Program-made: the position numbers and the translations under genes
Part shown: positions 44,618 to 53,864 of the stretch, in pieces
Layout of the letters: each line of letters opens with the position of its first letter
How positions within the stretch are numbered: the first letter of the stretch is position 1
Assembly: GCA_004380135.1 (NCBI GenBank)
Contig: QXCR01000150.1
Location: 1 to 64,000 of the forward strand
DNA length: 64,000 bases
From: Stemphylium vesicarium
Taxonomy: Eukaryota; Ascomycota; Dothideomycetes; Pleosporales; Pleosporaceae
Direction of reading: 5' to 3'
Notes under the pieces: model-generated
What the model was told of the DNA's origin: nothing
What the model saw: the letters and a program-made list of their open reading frames with translations, nothing else
Databases searched by the model: none

Positions 44618-45254
44618 TTAGCCCTGCATGCCAAACCCAGGTTCAATACCTGCCTTCTTCAGCGCCTTTGCTTTCCTCGAATCCACCACCTTCTTCTCCG
44701 CCTTTTGCGCCGCAGCCAGCGCCCTAACCTGGTCTTCGTCGGCAAACACGGCGCCCTTGGGGTGTTCTTCGCGGTCGAGGTCGACGGTCGCGCAGATGGT
44801 GACGTTCTCGCCTCGTATCGTCATGACGCCGGGGAGTTTGACGTCGTGGATGAGCCAGCGGGGGACGGAGGCGTCGGAAGCGGGTGCGGCGGAGGGGTTG
44901 CGCGCTGCTATTCTTTCGTAGCATTCTGTGAGGACGAGGTTGGCTGGGCATTGTGATGTTAGCTTGGGTGTGGTCATAGAGCGAGGGAAGTGCAGGTGTA
45001 TACCGAATTGGTCGTAGGAACGCAGGATGCCAATGTACTCTTTCTCATCGCGGAGTAGTACGTCAACCTTTTCTATACAAAAGTGTCAACGTTGTCGTGT
45101 CCTAGCGTATTGCCGTGGAGAAGTGGTGCGCATACTGTCCACCATGTCTAATAGCATTGCCGACGTCAAGAAGGCTTGCGGTGGTAGGTCGACGGGGAGT
45201 ATTGGCTGCGGCGGCGCTGGGCCTCGCGCTCCGCCCAGTACGTTGGGGCCATGT

Positions 45255-45295
<41 letters not shown>

Positions 45296-45575
45296 TTGCG
45301 GTGGTGGTGTGGCGCTGTATACGCCCTCGTAGCCTGCAGCAGTGCGCGTATTAGCAATTGCGCTTTTCCCCATTGTGCGCCGCGTAAAGGCGAGGTTCGA
45401 CCTCACCCATGCCTGGCGATGGGCCCCGAGGGAGCTCAGATATTTGCGGCTGTAATTGGCCCGCTGGTGCTTGCATGGAGCGCTGCAGCATGGCGTTGAA
45501 GTCGGGGCCGCCCGTGTTCATCGGGGCTCCAGCGGCGGCCGCGGGGCCTCTGGGTGGCTGTTGGTTGAAGGCCAT
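44618..45575 (-). CDS. LSM1: Sm-like protein LSm1 with N-terminal poly-Gln extension
   Basis: Exons 45407-45575, 45136-45333, 45004-45072 and 44618-44943 give 253 residues. The Sm fold is spread over exons 2-4: LPPQAFLTSAMLLDMVD, then KVDVLLRDEKEYIGILRSYD, QFANLVLTECYERI, and later GVMTIRGENVTICATVDLD. LSm1 defines the cytoplasmic LSm1-7 ring that binds deadenylated mRNA ends with Pat1 and promotes decapping. The usual C-terminal extension is present (AAAQKAEKKVVDSRKAKALK). The unusual part is an N-terminal extension of about 120 residues, rich in Pro/Ala/Gly, with about 15 consecutive Gln. All three introns are 60-75 bp with good signals and keep the frame. Confidence 0.9.
45253..45299. repeat. 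CAG/CAA microsatellite coding poly-Gln in LSM1
   Basis: A mixed TTG/CTG run on the plus strand encodes about 15 glutamines. Mixed codons suggest a relatively stable tract. Confidence 0.85.
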
Positions 45576-46092
45576 GTTCGTTGGGGACGTTTGGGCAATG
45601 CGGTGGGGGTCTTGTGCGTATCGTGTGGTTTTCTTAGCGGTTGCGAGAGGGCGGGTTATACGGAGCTATCATGGCGAGGCCGAGCAGGTGCGTTTTGGTG
45701 CCTTTACTTTTGCCCTGTTTACGTAGTTGAGGCTGCCCAAATCGCCAACCGTTCGCGTATGCCAAGGCCGCGCTAGTGCGGGGACCAGAGGATGCGACGA
45801 AGACAATTCGAACGTGCCTTTCTTTTTACTTTTGCTGCGTGTGTTTTCAACGAGATATTGTTTACATGTTCGTCAGCTTTGAAATGTCTATTGACACCTA
45901 ATTCGTTATTTCACAGTAGTCAGGGATAACATCTATCGCCACTTGGGTCTAGACGAATCGGAGTCGAGCTACGCCGCATCATAGGTACAATAGATACATC
46001 CTGGAGTATCCTTGCCTGCACACTTCGTTCATTCTTTCACTACTTATTCTTCTGCCATAGTAAATCAAGCTATTGTGCACTCATTCTCAGTC
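45576..46092. promoter_or_regulatory. Divergent intergenic region of LSM1 and the SDR gene
   Basis: 517 bp separate the divergent starts. No specific site was identified. Confidence 0.35.
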
Positions 46093-47097
46093 ATGGCTGC
46101 TATGATCAAAGTATTCAAGAACAAATGGATCACTCCACCGAAAGAGGTGCACGAAGACTACACCGGACGGAATATCATCGTCACTGGTGCGACATCAGGC
46201 ATCGGAAGAGAAGCTGTATTCAAGTTTGCTAAACTTGGGGCTGCAAAAGTCATCATGGCAGCGCGAGATTTGAAGAAGGGGGAATCGGTCAAGTCTGCTT
46301 TGGAAGCTCGTCTTGGGCGAAAAGGTCAACTCGAAGTTTGGGAAATGGATATGATGTCTTATGACAGCGTGGAAGCGTTTGCAAAGCGTGCGCACGAGCT
46401 TGACCACATCGACATTGCCATCTTGAACGCCGGCGCTCGACGGGTTGCATTCATCCAGTCGGCACATGGCTGGGAAGAGGACATACAGGTCAACACACTA
46501 TCTACCACTCTTCTAGCTATTCTCCTTTTGCCGAAGCTGAAAAAGTCAAAGCAACACACAGGAAAGACTGCCGTCCTGGAGTTTGTCAATTCCGGCCTCC
46601 ACCAAAACGCTATTGTCGCGCCAGAGGTCCGTCAAAACCCCAGCGTGCTCAACTACTACAACAAGAAAGAAAACCACAAAGAGGGAAGCCAGTATGCTTT
46701 TTCCAAGGTCTTTCTCATGTACGCCACAAACAAGCTTGCCGATGAGACGTCTTCCGGAGACGTCATCGTTACTAGCATATGCCCGGGCTGGGTAAATACA
46801 GACCTTGGAAGAGATCACTTCTTTCCTGGTGTGCAAATCCTAGCCTTCTTTTTCATTCTCTTGTTTATGAGGTCTCCGGCCCAGGCGGCGAATATGATCT
46901 TGAGCGGGACGACGCAGGGCGAAAGGGTGCATGGGCGGTTCTGGCAGCATGATCAGATTCAACCCACTCCACCCAGTCTACAGGGCGCTGAGATGAAGGA
47001 GTTTGGTGTTAGGATGTGGAACGAGATTGTCGGAGCATTGGAAAAGGACGTTCCGGAAGTCACGAAGAAGATAGATGCAACTTTTTCGAAGGCTTAA
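46093..47097 (+). CDS. Short-chain dehydrogenase/reductase, retinol-dehydrogenase-like
   Basis: A single exon of 334 residues starts at ATG 46093 (MAAMIKVFKNKWITPPKEVH); the frame is open upstream without similarity. The Rossmann motif is TGATSGIG (31-38), followed by ARD in the cofactor region, LNAG, and the active-site YAFSK with its Tyr and Lys. PGWVNTDLGR after the active site is also typical. It should use NADP or NAD on an unknown small substrate. A hydrophobic stretch (ILAFFFILLFM) near 250-260 suggests membrane association, as in the retinol-dehydrogenase/WW-oxidoreductase-like SDRs. No cluster partner is seen beside it. Confidence 0.85.
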   Translation: MAAMIKVFKNKWITPPKEVHEDYTGRNIIVTGATSGIGREAVFKFAKLGAAKVIMAARDLKKGESVKSALEARLGRKGQLEVWEMDMMSYDSVEAFAKRAHELDHIDIAILNAGARRVAFIQSAHGWEEDIQVNTLSTTLLAILLLPKLKKSKQHTGKTAVLEFVNSGLHQNAIVAPEVRQNPSVLNYYNKKENHKEGSQYAFSKVFLMYATNKLADETSSGDVIVTSICPGWVNTDLGRDHFFPGVQILAFFFILLFMRSPAQAANMILSGTTQGERVHGRFWQHDQIQPTPPSLQGAEMKEFGVRMWNEIVGALEKDVPEVTKKIDATFSKA

Positions 47098-47323
47098 GAA
47101 TGTTTCGTGTAGAAATATATCACAGTACATGTATTCGCCCTGAATCTTGATGTGGCGCGTGGTGGCCTGGGACTGAAGAAGTGGGAGGGTGCCTCAGCTC
47201 CGTGCACCTCCACAAATGACGTCGTGCTCCTTAATTCAAGCCTAGAACATGCGTCGCGTGCAGCCAGCAGCCCAGCAAGCATAAACTCCACCAAGACATA
47301 GCTGCGGCCGGTTAGTCGGCTGG

Positions 47324-50300
47324 ATGCCAAAATCGCCCTTTCGCCGCAAGCCCTCTGCCCACGGCCCCGAGTCTGTCCTAGGTTTCCTGTTCCCCCGGAC
47401 GAGAGCCCGCGCGCGCATTCACCTCTCCAAGTTTCGCCACGACACGTTCCCTTCACTCAAACACCGCGCACAGTCACGCATATACAAATACCTAGTCTAC
47501 CGCCAGTCGCTCAAACTACAGGGCAAGCAGAGTCTCGCCCAGCGCCTGCGGGGCTACACTCGACGGTTGAGCGGCAGTAGTTATCTCGAAGATGCCGCAA
47601 GAGTGCGACGGCAGCAGATAGCGAAGCGACCGGGCGAGAAGACATCTAACGAGCGCGCAATGTCGTACCAAGGATATGAAGCACGGGAACCGGGGTCGCG
47701 GCGGCGGAAGCTGGCCGGCTACCTAAAGGCGGCGAATGAGCTTAGGCAGACATATACGCAGCAGTATGCCCCCAATTGGAGTAGCCGAGAGGCCCAGTAC
47801 GACTATGAAGATGACACACCTGGCGGATTCCCCGATGCGGCAGTCGTCAGGAGTGGTCGCGAGGAAATGATATTGTTTCCTAGCTATGCCCGGGGACACG
47901 TCAAGCGGAAGCCAGAAGCACAGCCAGGGACGATACAAGAAGTCGGGGGTCAAGGCCGTGACTCACGCGACTCGACCGGTGCGGGCGACGCCGAGTTCTG
48001 GAAGCAACAGTGGAACAACTACGAAGACGATAATGCAGTCGTCGACGTCGATGTCCGTGGGTGGATATACTCACCGCACAAGGGACAAATGTCGAGGAAG
48101 CAGCGGCTGTTCATTGGCCTTGCGCGCCAGCTCGTTGGCGTACAGGCACCTCCCACACCCTCGAGCTCGTCTGCAGACAGTAGCCGAGATACGAGCCCGC
48201 AACGTCACGGCTTCCGCGAACGAGCTCACGTGCGTGACGCCCAACAAGACGAAGCTCTCGCTGCTAGGGAAGCCGAGGAGATTCTACGCAGAGGCGAGAA
48301 AGAGGCCAGGGCTGCTGCGCGCGGTGCCTATAGTGAGAAGCCCGCCGAGCAAGACAATGATATCGATCTATACCGAACAGAGAGCAGAAATACCGTCCGG
48401 CCCAACAACGACAGGGTTCACCAACTAGCTCATAGCACGTCAAAAGACTCCATGCGAAGTGAGGACGGCATCAAGCCCCTGCAAAAGCGTGGCTCTTGGA
48501 ACCAGCCCTCTGAGATGAGTCCGACAGAGCTCGCCGAAGCCAATGCTCGCCTCATGGCTAGGTTGCGACACTTTCTTGCTATACCCATGGCGAACACACC
48601 CATAAGCGTCTTCTTCTACAACGAGAGCATCTCAAAGCAGAGGACAGTGTATACCGATGCCGCCGGTCATTTCAGCATGAGCGCCGCCTTGGATTTTGTA
48701 CCTACACATGTTCGCATTTTAGCATCCGATAAGCTCTCAGCAACAGAAGAGGTCATCGTCACTGACTCGCAAGGCATCAGTGTCATAAGCGACATTGATG
48801 ACACCATCAAGCACTCTGCCATTGGCAGCGGTGCCCGCGAAATCTTCCGCAATGTCTTCATCCGCGACCTCGTTGATCTCACCATTGATGGGGTCCGAGA
48901 GTGGTACAACAAGATGGCAGATATGGGTGTCAAGTTTCATTACGTCTCAAACTCGCCTTGGCAGCTGTATCCTGTCATTTCCAAGTATTTTTCGTTAGCT
49001 GGACTGCCGCCAGGTTCTTTCCATCTCAAGCAATACAGCGGTATGCTCCAAGGTATCTTCGAACCTGTTGCCGAAAGAAAAAAGGTCACTCTCGATAAGA
49101 TCGCCAGAGACTTCCCAGAGCGCAACTTCATTTTAATTGGAGATAGCGGCGAAGCTGATCTGGAGGTGTATACCGATTTCGTTCTCGAAAATCCCGGAAG
49201 AGTGGTCGCAGTCTTCATTCGCGATGTCACCACATCGGACAGTCCTGACTTTTTCGACCCCTCAACGGGCCCTTCATCAGGTAGTATGTCTTCTTCCTCG
49301 CCGCAACGTACTGGTGGTGGGAGCTCCGCTGCCTCGAGTAAGGCTCGAGCGTTTTCTGAAGAGAATGATCCTGAGCTCAAGGCCGCAATCGCGGCATCAT
49401 TACGCGATATGGACACGGAGAACAAACAGCGGCCCAAGTCAATCTTTCCAGAGTTGGAGCGCAACCAACGGCCAAATCTGCCGGGCAGGAAGCCTTGCCC
49501 GCAAAGCGCGCCTAAGCAGAATTCCGCACCAAACCTGATTGATCTGTCTTCGGACGACGATGTGGACGACTCGCCTGCGCTGAAGCGGTTCAACTCCGAA
49601 ACAAGGGCCGACAACGAAAGGCATCGTTCGTCGGTTGCCTCAAACGCCAGTACAAAGTCTGCGCCTCCACCCCCTAAAAAGCCAGTCGCACTACGGAGCC
49701 CCTCGAGCGAATCTACATCTTTCGATACAAATTCCTCGACTTCAAAGCCCCCGCCGCCCAAGCCTCGACAACCTTCAACAACCGTAAAGCAGTCAAGCCC
49801 CCTAGTCCAGCAGCAAAACGCACCCAGGACCACAAACACACCCGCCCCTTCCCGTCCTCCAGTAGGCCCCAAGCCATCCATGAGCTACTACCAAAGCCAA
49901 GCACAAGACGACCAACAATCCTACGCCGGCATGGCGCGCGACAAACTATGGTCCGTCTACAGCAACCTCCCCGCCCTCCGCTCAACCGAAGAACAAAGTT
50001 CAACCGCCTCCAGCCTCGACGTCTCAGGCATCCGCAAAGCGCCGCCTCCCCCTCCACCGCGCCGCGGAAACCGCGACACGGCGTCAACCGCAGCGTCGTA
50101 CGTTGGTTCCAAAGCATCCTCAGCCTGGCAACACGCACCCTCGATGCCCTACCACACGCGCCCTCAAGTCGCGTCTGCGCAGACTGCTCAGCCGTTTTCC
50201 ACGGCTGCGCCGCGCCAGGGGATCAATCGTACCAATACGGGGAGTACGCTTGGCGGGCCTGGTGCGGAGCAGTATGGTACCAAGAAGGAAGTGCTTTGGC

Positions 50301-50518
50301 GACAGCGCTGGGCGCATGCGGAGCAGGTGCTGGCCGAGCAGGGCGTTGTGCTGAGGGGGTGGAGGGTTGGCAGTGATATTATGGCCGAGGCGGAGAGGAT
50401 TATCACGGAGGCGGGGAGGAGGTATAAGAGGGATGAGGGGGAGGCAGCAGGCAAGGAGAGGAAGGCGAGTGGGAAGCCGGGACCTAGCACGATTAGACGG
50501 GTTAGCGAGCAGAGATGA
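47324..50518 (+). CDS. APP1: App1-type phosphatidate phosphatase (DUF2183)
   Basis: A single exon encodes 1064 residues. App1 of yeast is a Mg-dependent phosphatidate phosphatase at actin patches. The HAD-like catalytic motif D-x-D-x-T is SDIDDTIKHSAIG with Asp490 and Asp492. Around it are FRNVFIRDLVDLTIDGVREW, FHYVSNSPWQLYP, GSFHLKQYSG and NFILIGDSGEADLEVY. The N-terminal 400 residues carry a basic start and the App1-type region (GWIYSPHKGQMSRKQRLFIG). The C-terminus is Pro-rich with several polyproline motifs (APPPPKKP, KPPPPKPRQP, KAPPPPPPRR) expected to bind SH3 domains of endocytic proteins. Residues 682-697 (DPELKAAIAASLRDMD) fit a ubiquitin-interacting motif. The length exceeds yeast App1 because of the long linkers. 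Confidence 0.9.
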   Translation: MPKSPFRRKPSAHGPESVLGFLFPRTRARARIHLSKFRHDTFPSLKHRAQSRIYKYLVYRQSLKLQGKQSLAQRLRGYTRRLSGSSYLEDAARVRRQQIAKRPGEKTSNERAMSYQGYEAREPGSRRRKLAGYLKAANELRQTYTQQYAPNWSSREAQYDYEDDTPGGFPDAAVVRSGREEMILFPSYARGHVKRKPEAQPGTIQEVGGQGRDSRDSTGAGDAEFWKQQWNNYEDDNAVVDVDVRGWIYSPHKGQMSRKQRLFIGLARQLVGVQAPPTPSSSSADSSRDTSPQRHGFRERAHVRDAQQDEALAAREAEEILRRGEKEARAAARGAYSEKPAEQDNDIDLYRTESRNTVRPNNDRVHQLAHSTSKDSMRSEDGIKPLQKRGSWNQPSEMSPTELAEANARLMARLRHFLAIPMANTPISVFFYNESISKQRTVYTDAAGHFSMSAALDFVPTHVRILASDKLSATEEVIVTDSQGISVISDIDDTIKHSAIGSGAREIFRNVFIRDLVDLTIDGVREWYNKMADMGVKFHYVSNSPWQLYPVISKYFSLAGLPPGSFHLKQYSGMLQGIFEPVAERKKVTLDKIARDFPERNFILIGDSGEADLEVYTDFVLENPGRVVAVFIRDVTTSDSPDFFDPSTGPSSGSMSSSSPQRTGGGSSAASSKARAFSEENDPELKAAIAASLRDMDTENKQRPKSIFPELERNQRPNLPGRKPCPQSAPKQNSAPNLIDLSSDDDVDDSPALKRFNSETRADNERHRSSVASNASTKSAPPPPKKPVALRSPSSESTSFDTNSSTSKPPPPKPRQPSTTVKQSSPLVQQQNAPRTTNTPAPSRPPVGPKPSMSYYQSQAQDDQQSYAGMARDKLWSVYSNLPALRSTEEQSSTASSLDVSGIRKAPPPPPPRRGNRDTASTAASYVGSKASSAWQHAPSMPYHTRPQVASAQTAQPFSTAAPRQGINRTNTGSTLGGPGAEQYGTKKEVLWRQRWAHAEQVLAEQGVVLRGWRVGSDIMAEAERIITEAGRRYKRDEGEAAGKERKASGKPGPSTIRRVSEQR

Positions 50519-51341
50519 TGGCATGGTTTGATGGCGGCTTTTTTTTTGTTGCTGCAGCGATTGTGAGCAAGAGCGATGTTTGTTGTTATTGTTGTTATTG
50601 TTGTTGCTTGTTGATGGTTCTTGGTAAGGGGTTTTTCATTCGCGTTACATGAGCGGGTGGTGGTGTTCTCCTGGTTATACACATCAAATGCAACGATCCC
50701 CCTGCTTCTGCTTCTGCAAAAGCAAGCCGAGTAGGCGTGTATGCGTTTTTTTCATAATGAAAATCATACTACCTAGGTACTACTACTACTACTACTACTA
50801 CTACTATCATCTTTATCGATCTATTCTCTCGGCCCTAGGAGGAGAAATTCGCAATGGCCCCATTGCCGTAGCGACTAAATATGGCGCGCGCCCCTCACCC
50901 CCCATAAATAACCTTTCGATAGTTGCCCCTTGGGTAGTTGGCGTACACAAACATCCGATGCACGCCCCTTCGTTCCCCGGAATCCATTCCTGGCGCGTTC
51001 CTAGCAGCCCGCAAATTAAGGAGTCAAGTCGGTTGAAAGTCGTGATGTCATGGCTTGAAACGAAGCTAGCCCCATGTCATTTGGGTAGGAGCTCGGGAGG
51101 AGGTACTTGAACTGTGTGTGTTGCTGTCGCGTATTTTGAACGCGTATCTCGACGTTTCCAACTTTCAACTCTCACTATTATTGTTCGTGCTTACTACCAA
51201 ACGCGAAGATCAACTCACGCGTTAAGAGAAAAAAGGCATACCTACTAGACACCACCGTTGATCCGTAATCGCGGATATGTACGTCTCCTGCTCTTCCTTG
51301 AGCCTTGTATGCTTGTTGGAGAAATTACGCGTAACAAGCAG
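50519..51341. other. Intergenic region with (TAC)n
   Basis: GTTGTTATT-type repeats occur just after the App1 stop, and about nine TAC units at 50779-50806. No gene seen. Confidence 0.55.
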
Positions 51342-52269
51342 ATGGGTTATCTTCCGAGGTCGCTTCATGTTGGTAGAGAGGCGTTTGTTTGTTAGTGTTG
51401 GCCGTGTGCTAATTTGTTTGTGTGTGGGATGATAGGCCGTCAAGCAAAGGCAAACCCACGGATCCCAAGTTGAGGGAGAAGGTCAAGGAAGAGGTTAAAT
51501 GGGAGGGGAACAAAGATGGTGGGGGGAAGGGGGAGTGGAGTGCTTGGAAGGTATGTTAATCATCTTTTTACCTTTTATGTGTCCAGTTTCCAGTCTCCAA
51601 AGAGCAGAGCAGAGCAGTGTTTGGGATTGCTAACGTGAAGTTTGATGTGTGTAGGCCTCCAAGCTATCAAAGGAATACGAGAAAAAGGGCGGCGGGTACG
51701 AGAATGAACCGGGCAGTAAAAATGAACCGAAGAAGGGTGCTCCAAAGGAGAAGAGCAAGGGGAGGAAGAAGGCTGAGGTGAAGGAAGCTGAGAAAGAGGA
51801 TAGTGGTAAGAAAGAAGATGGCAAGGAGGAAGGAGACGATGCTGGTAAAGATAAGGAGAAGCAGACGGAGAATGATAACGGTGGGGGGACTCAGCAAGAG
51901 GAAGAGGACGAGGACAAGGATGAAGCTCCTGCAAGCGCCCAAAAACCCGCCCCCAAGACGAAAGCAAACACCAAAGCCAAACAATCTCCAAATAAGGAGA
52001 AGAAAGATACCGCCGCGAACAAAACCAAGTCTGCGGATAAAGAGAAGCAGACCCCCACGTTGAAGAGAAAAGACAAAGAAAAGACAGAGGGGACGAGACG
52101 TTCGGCGAGAGTCGCTGGTCACAGTTCTGCTGGTGGTGGTGGGAAGAGGAAGACGTACAATGATGATGCCAGCGAGGATGGTGCGGATGAGGAGGAAGCG
52201 GATAATGGAAATGGCGATAAGAAGAAGGAAAAGGCAGCGGGAAGACCTAAGAAGAAGACTAAGACATAG
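51342..52269 (+). CDS. Lysine-rich AT-hook-like nuclear protein
   Basis: Exons 51436-51550 (PSSKGKPTDPKLREKVKEEV..WSAWK) and 51655-52269 are well supported by a 104-bp intron with GCTAAC and GTGTAG. The first exon is uncertain: ATG 51342 with a 17-nt exon (MGYLPR) and a GTCGCT donor keeps the frame and gives 248 residues, but a longer upstream exon is possible. The N-terminal block (SKLSKEYEKKGGGYENEPGS) is conserved in related fungi. The rest is a Lys/Glu-rich disordered tail ending RRSARVAGH and GRPKKKTKT. The GRPKK core resembles an AT-hook, so nuclear DNA or histone contact is likely by inference. Confidence 0.6.
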
Positions 52270-52896
52270 ATGCTTGTATAATCTTTTGTACACGTTCACT
52301 CGAGCGGATAGGAGGTACGGGGTAAGAAATCTGCTTACTAGGTTGTGTGGATAAAGGAGCGAGGAAGAGAAGGGAGAGGGGTAGCCATCTTCTCTTCTAG
52401 GGTGAACATGTTGGGGTTTGTTTTATTCTAGTCATAGTCTCCATGTCTTTTTTCTTTTCTTCTAGTATTACAGTTGGGATCCATGCAGCTTGTAGCCTCT
52501 ATTGTAATCTTTATTCTTGTTTATTTACTCGCTCTTCTTTTTTTTCTTTTTTTTCGCCCGCACGACGATCAACGAAGAATTGAGGACCTGACTGCGACAG
52601 GTATCAAGTAACTAGTTGTTCAAGTAAGCATATAGCCCAAATGCTCAGGGCGCAATTGATTGACAATAATATACTATGTCTTTTTTCCTCCTTCTCTTTC
52701 TAGTACCTGAACACTTCAGACATGGCACATTCTTCTACCAATCCCATTCCCTCGTCACACTAGGACTCCGCATGAAGTTCATTGTTGAGCCAAGAAGTGG
52801 ATACCCACACATAAATCCTTGCATCTAGTGTACCGTAGTATGTACAATCCCAATCCCAAACGTACGGCATTTCCTTCGGGGCAACAACCCCCCGCC
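52270..52896. other. Convergent intergenic region
   Basis: Lies between two convergent genes and is T-rich with likely 3' UTR sequence. No gene seen. Confidence 0.55.
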
Positions 52897-53864
52897 TTAA
52901 AACTTCTCACACGCAGGCCTCATATCCACTGTACACACCATGCGTTAGCCTGCAGTTTCCAACATGTGGGATGACGCGTCTAGTGGATATGGATGGGAGG
53001 GAGGGCGGATACTCACGCTCATGAGTCCACAGACAAGGTTTCTGTCCATGCAGCCAGAGGTACGTTTCCCCGACGGAATCCGCACTCATCTTCCTGCCGA
53101 CCCTCTGGTCTTCTCCATCTTCGTCTGCAATGGCCCCGTTGCCTATTGTGTGGACGATGTGCACGCCCTTCTCGCTCATCTCGCGCGCTAGCGTCTGCGC
53201 TAGTTGACGAACCGACGCGCGACCGGCCCCGTACGCGGCGAACTGTGCACTGCATCGAAGGGCGCCGAGGGTGCCGGTGAAAATGAGCGTCTTTTGTTTT
53301 TCGGGTAGTGGTTAGCGGCGGGTAGGGTTACGTTGCCGGATAAGACTTGTTACTTACACCTTTCTTGCCTGACCCTTGCATCAATCCTGCTTCGCCGTGG
53401 TCTTTGAAGAATCGCTTTAGACTCTCCTGCGCAAAGGTGAATGCGCCGCCGACATATGTTTCAAGACTGTCTTCAAACTCGTCCCTGGTCTCCTCGAGGA
53501 ACGGTTTCTTGCTCGAGTGCTTGATGCTGTATATCGCTAGCTTCAACTTCAATCCCTTGAAGCTATCGTGGGCTTGGATGTCGGCAAAGGCCTTTTCCAG
53601 GGATGCTTTGGAGGTGTCGCTGGGGAAGGCTTCTAGCACCGCATCGGGGTTTGTAGAGCGCACTTTGGAGATGCAGCTCTCGAGGTTCTCCGGGCGGCGG
53701 GCGAGGAGTGCGACGGCGAGGTTGCCCTGGGTAGAGGAGGATAGTACGCGCGCGATTCCGGTGCCCTGAGATAGTTATCAAGGAATGTACGTGCTGACGT
53801 ATGTAGGGGTACTCACGGTAGCAGGACCAGCTCCAATGAGAATAGCAAGACCTGTTGGCGCCAT
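52897..53864 (-). CDS. Short-chain dehydrogenase/reductase with YxxxR in place of YxxxK
   Basis: Exons 53817-53864, 53358-53765, 53017-53290 and 52897-52928 give 253 residues. The start MAPTGLAILIGAGPATGTGI carries the Gly-rich cofactor loop (GAGPATGTG) across the first splice. Later blocks are FDAL-like LIFTGTLGALRCSAQFAAYG, AGRASVRQLAQTLAREMSEK and MSADSVGETYLWLHGQKP, ending ELDMRPACEKF from a 32-nt last exon. The expected active-site Y-x-x-x-K reads Y-G-A-G-R. This subgroup, often annotated as NAD(P)-binding protein, is widespread in fungi, and the substrate is unknown. All three introns have GT donors and in-frame joins; the last two exons are easily missed. Confidence 0.8.

Noticed and set aside
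51667..52299. 210-codon hydrophobic minus-strand frame
   Set aside because: It is the complement of the Lys/Glu-rich AT-hook gene; complementing AAG/GAG codons gives CTT/CTC Leu runs that mimic membrane segments.
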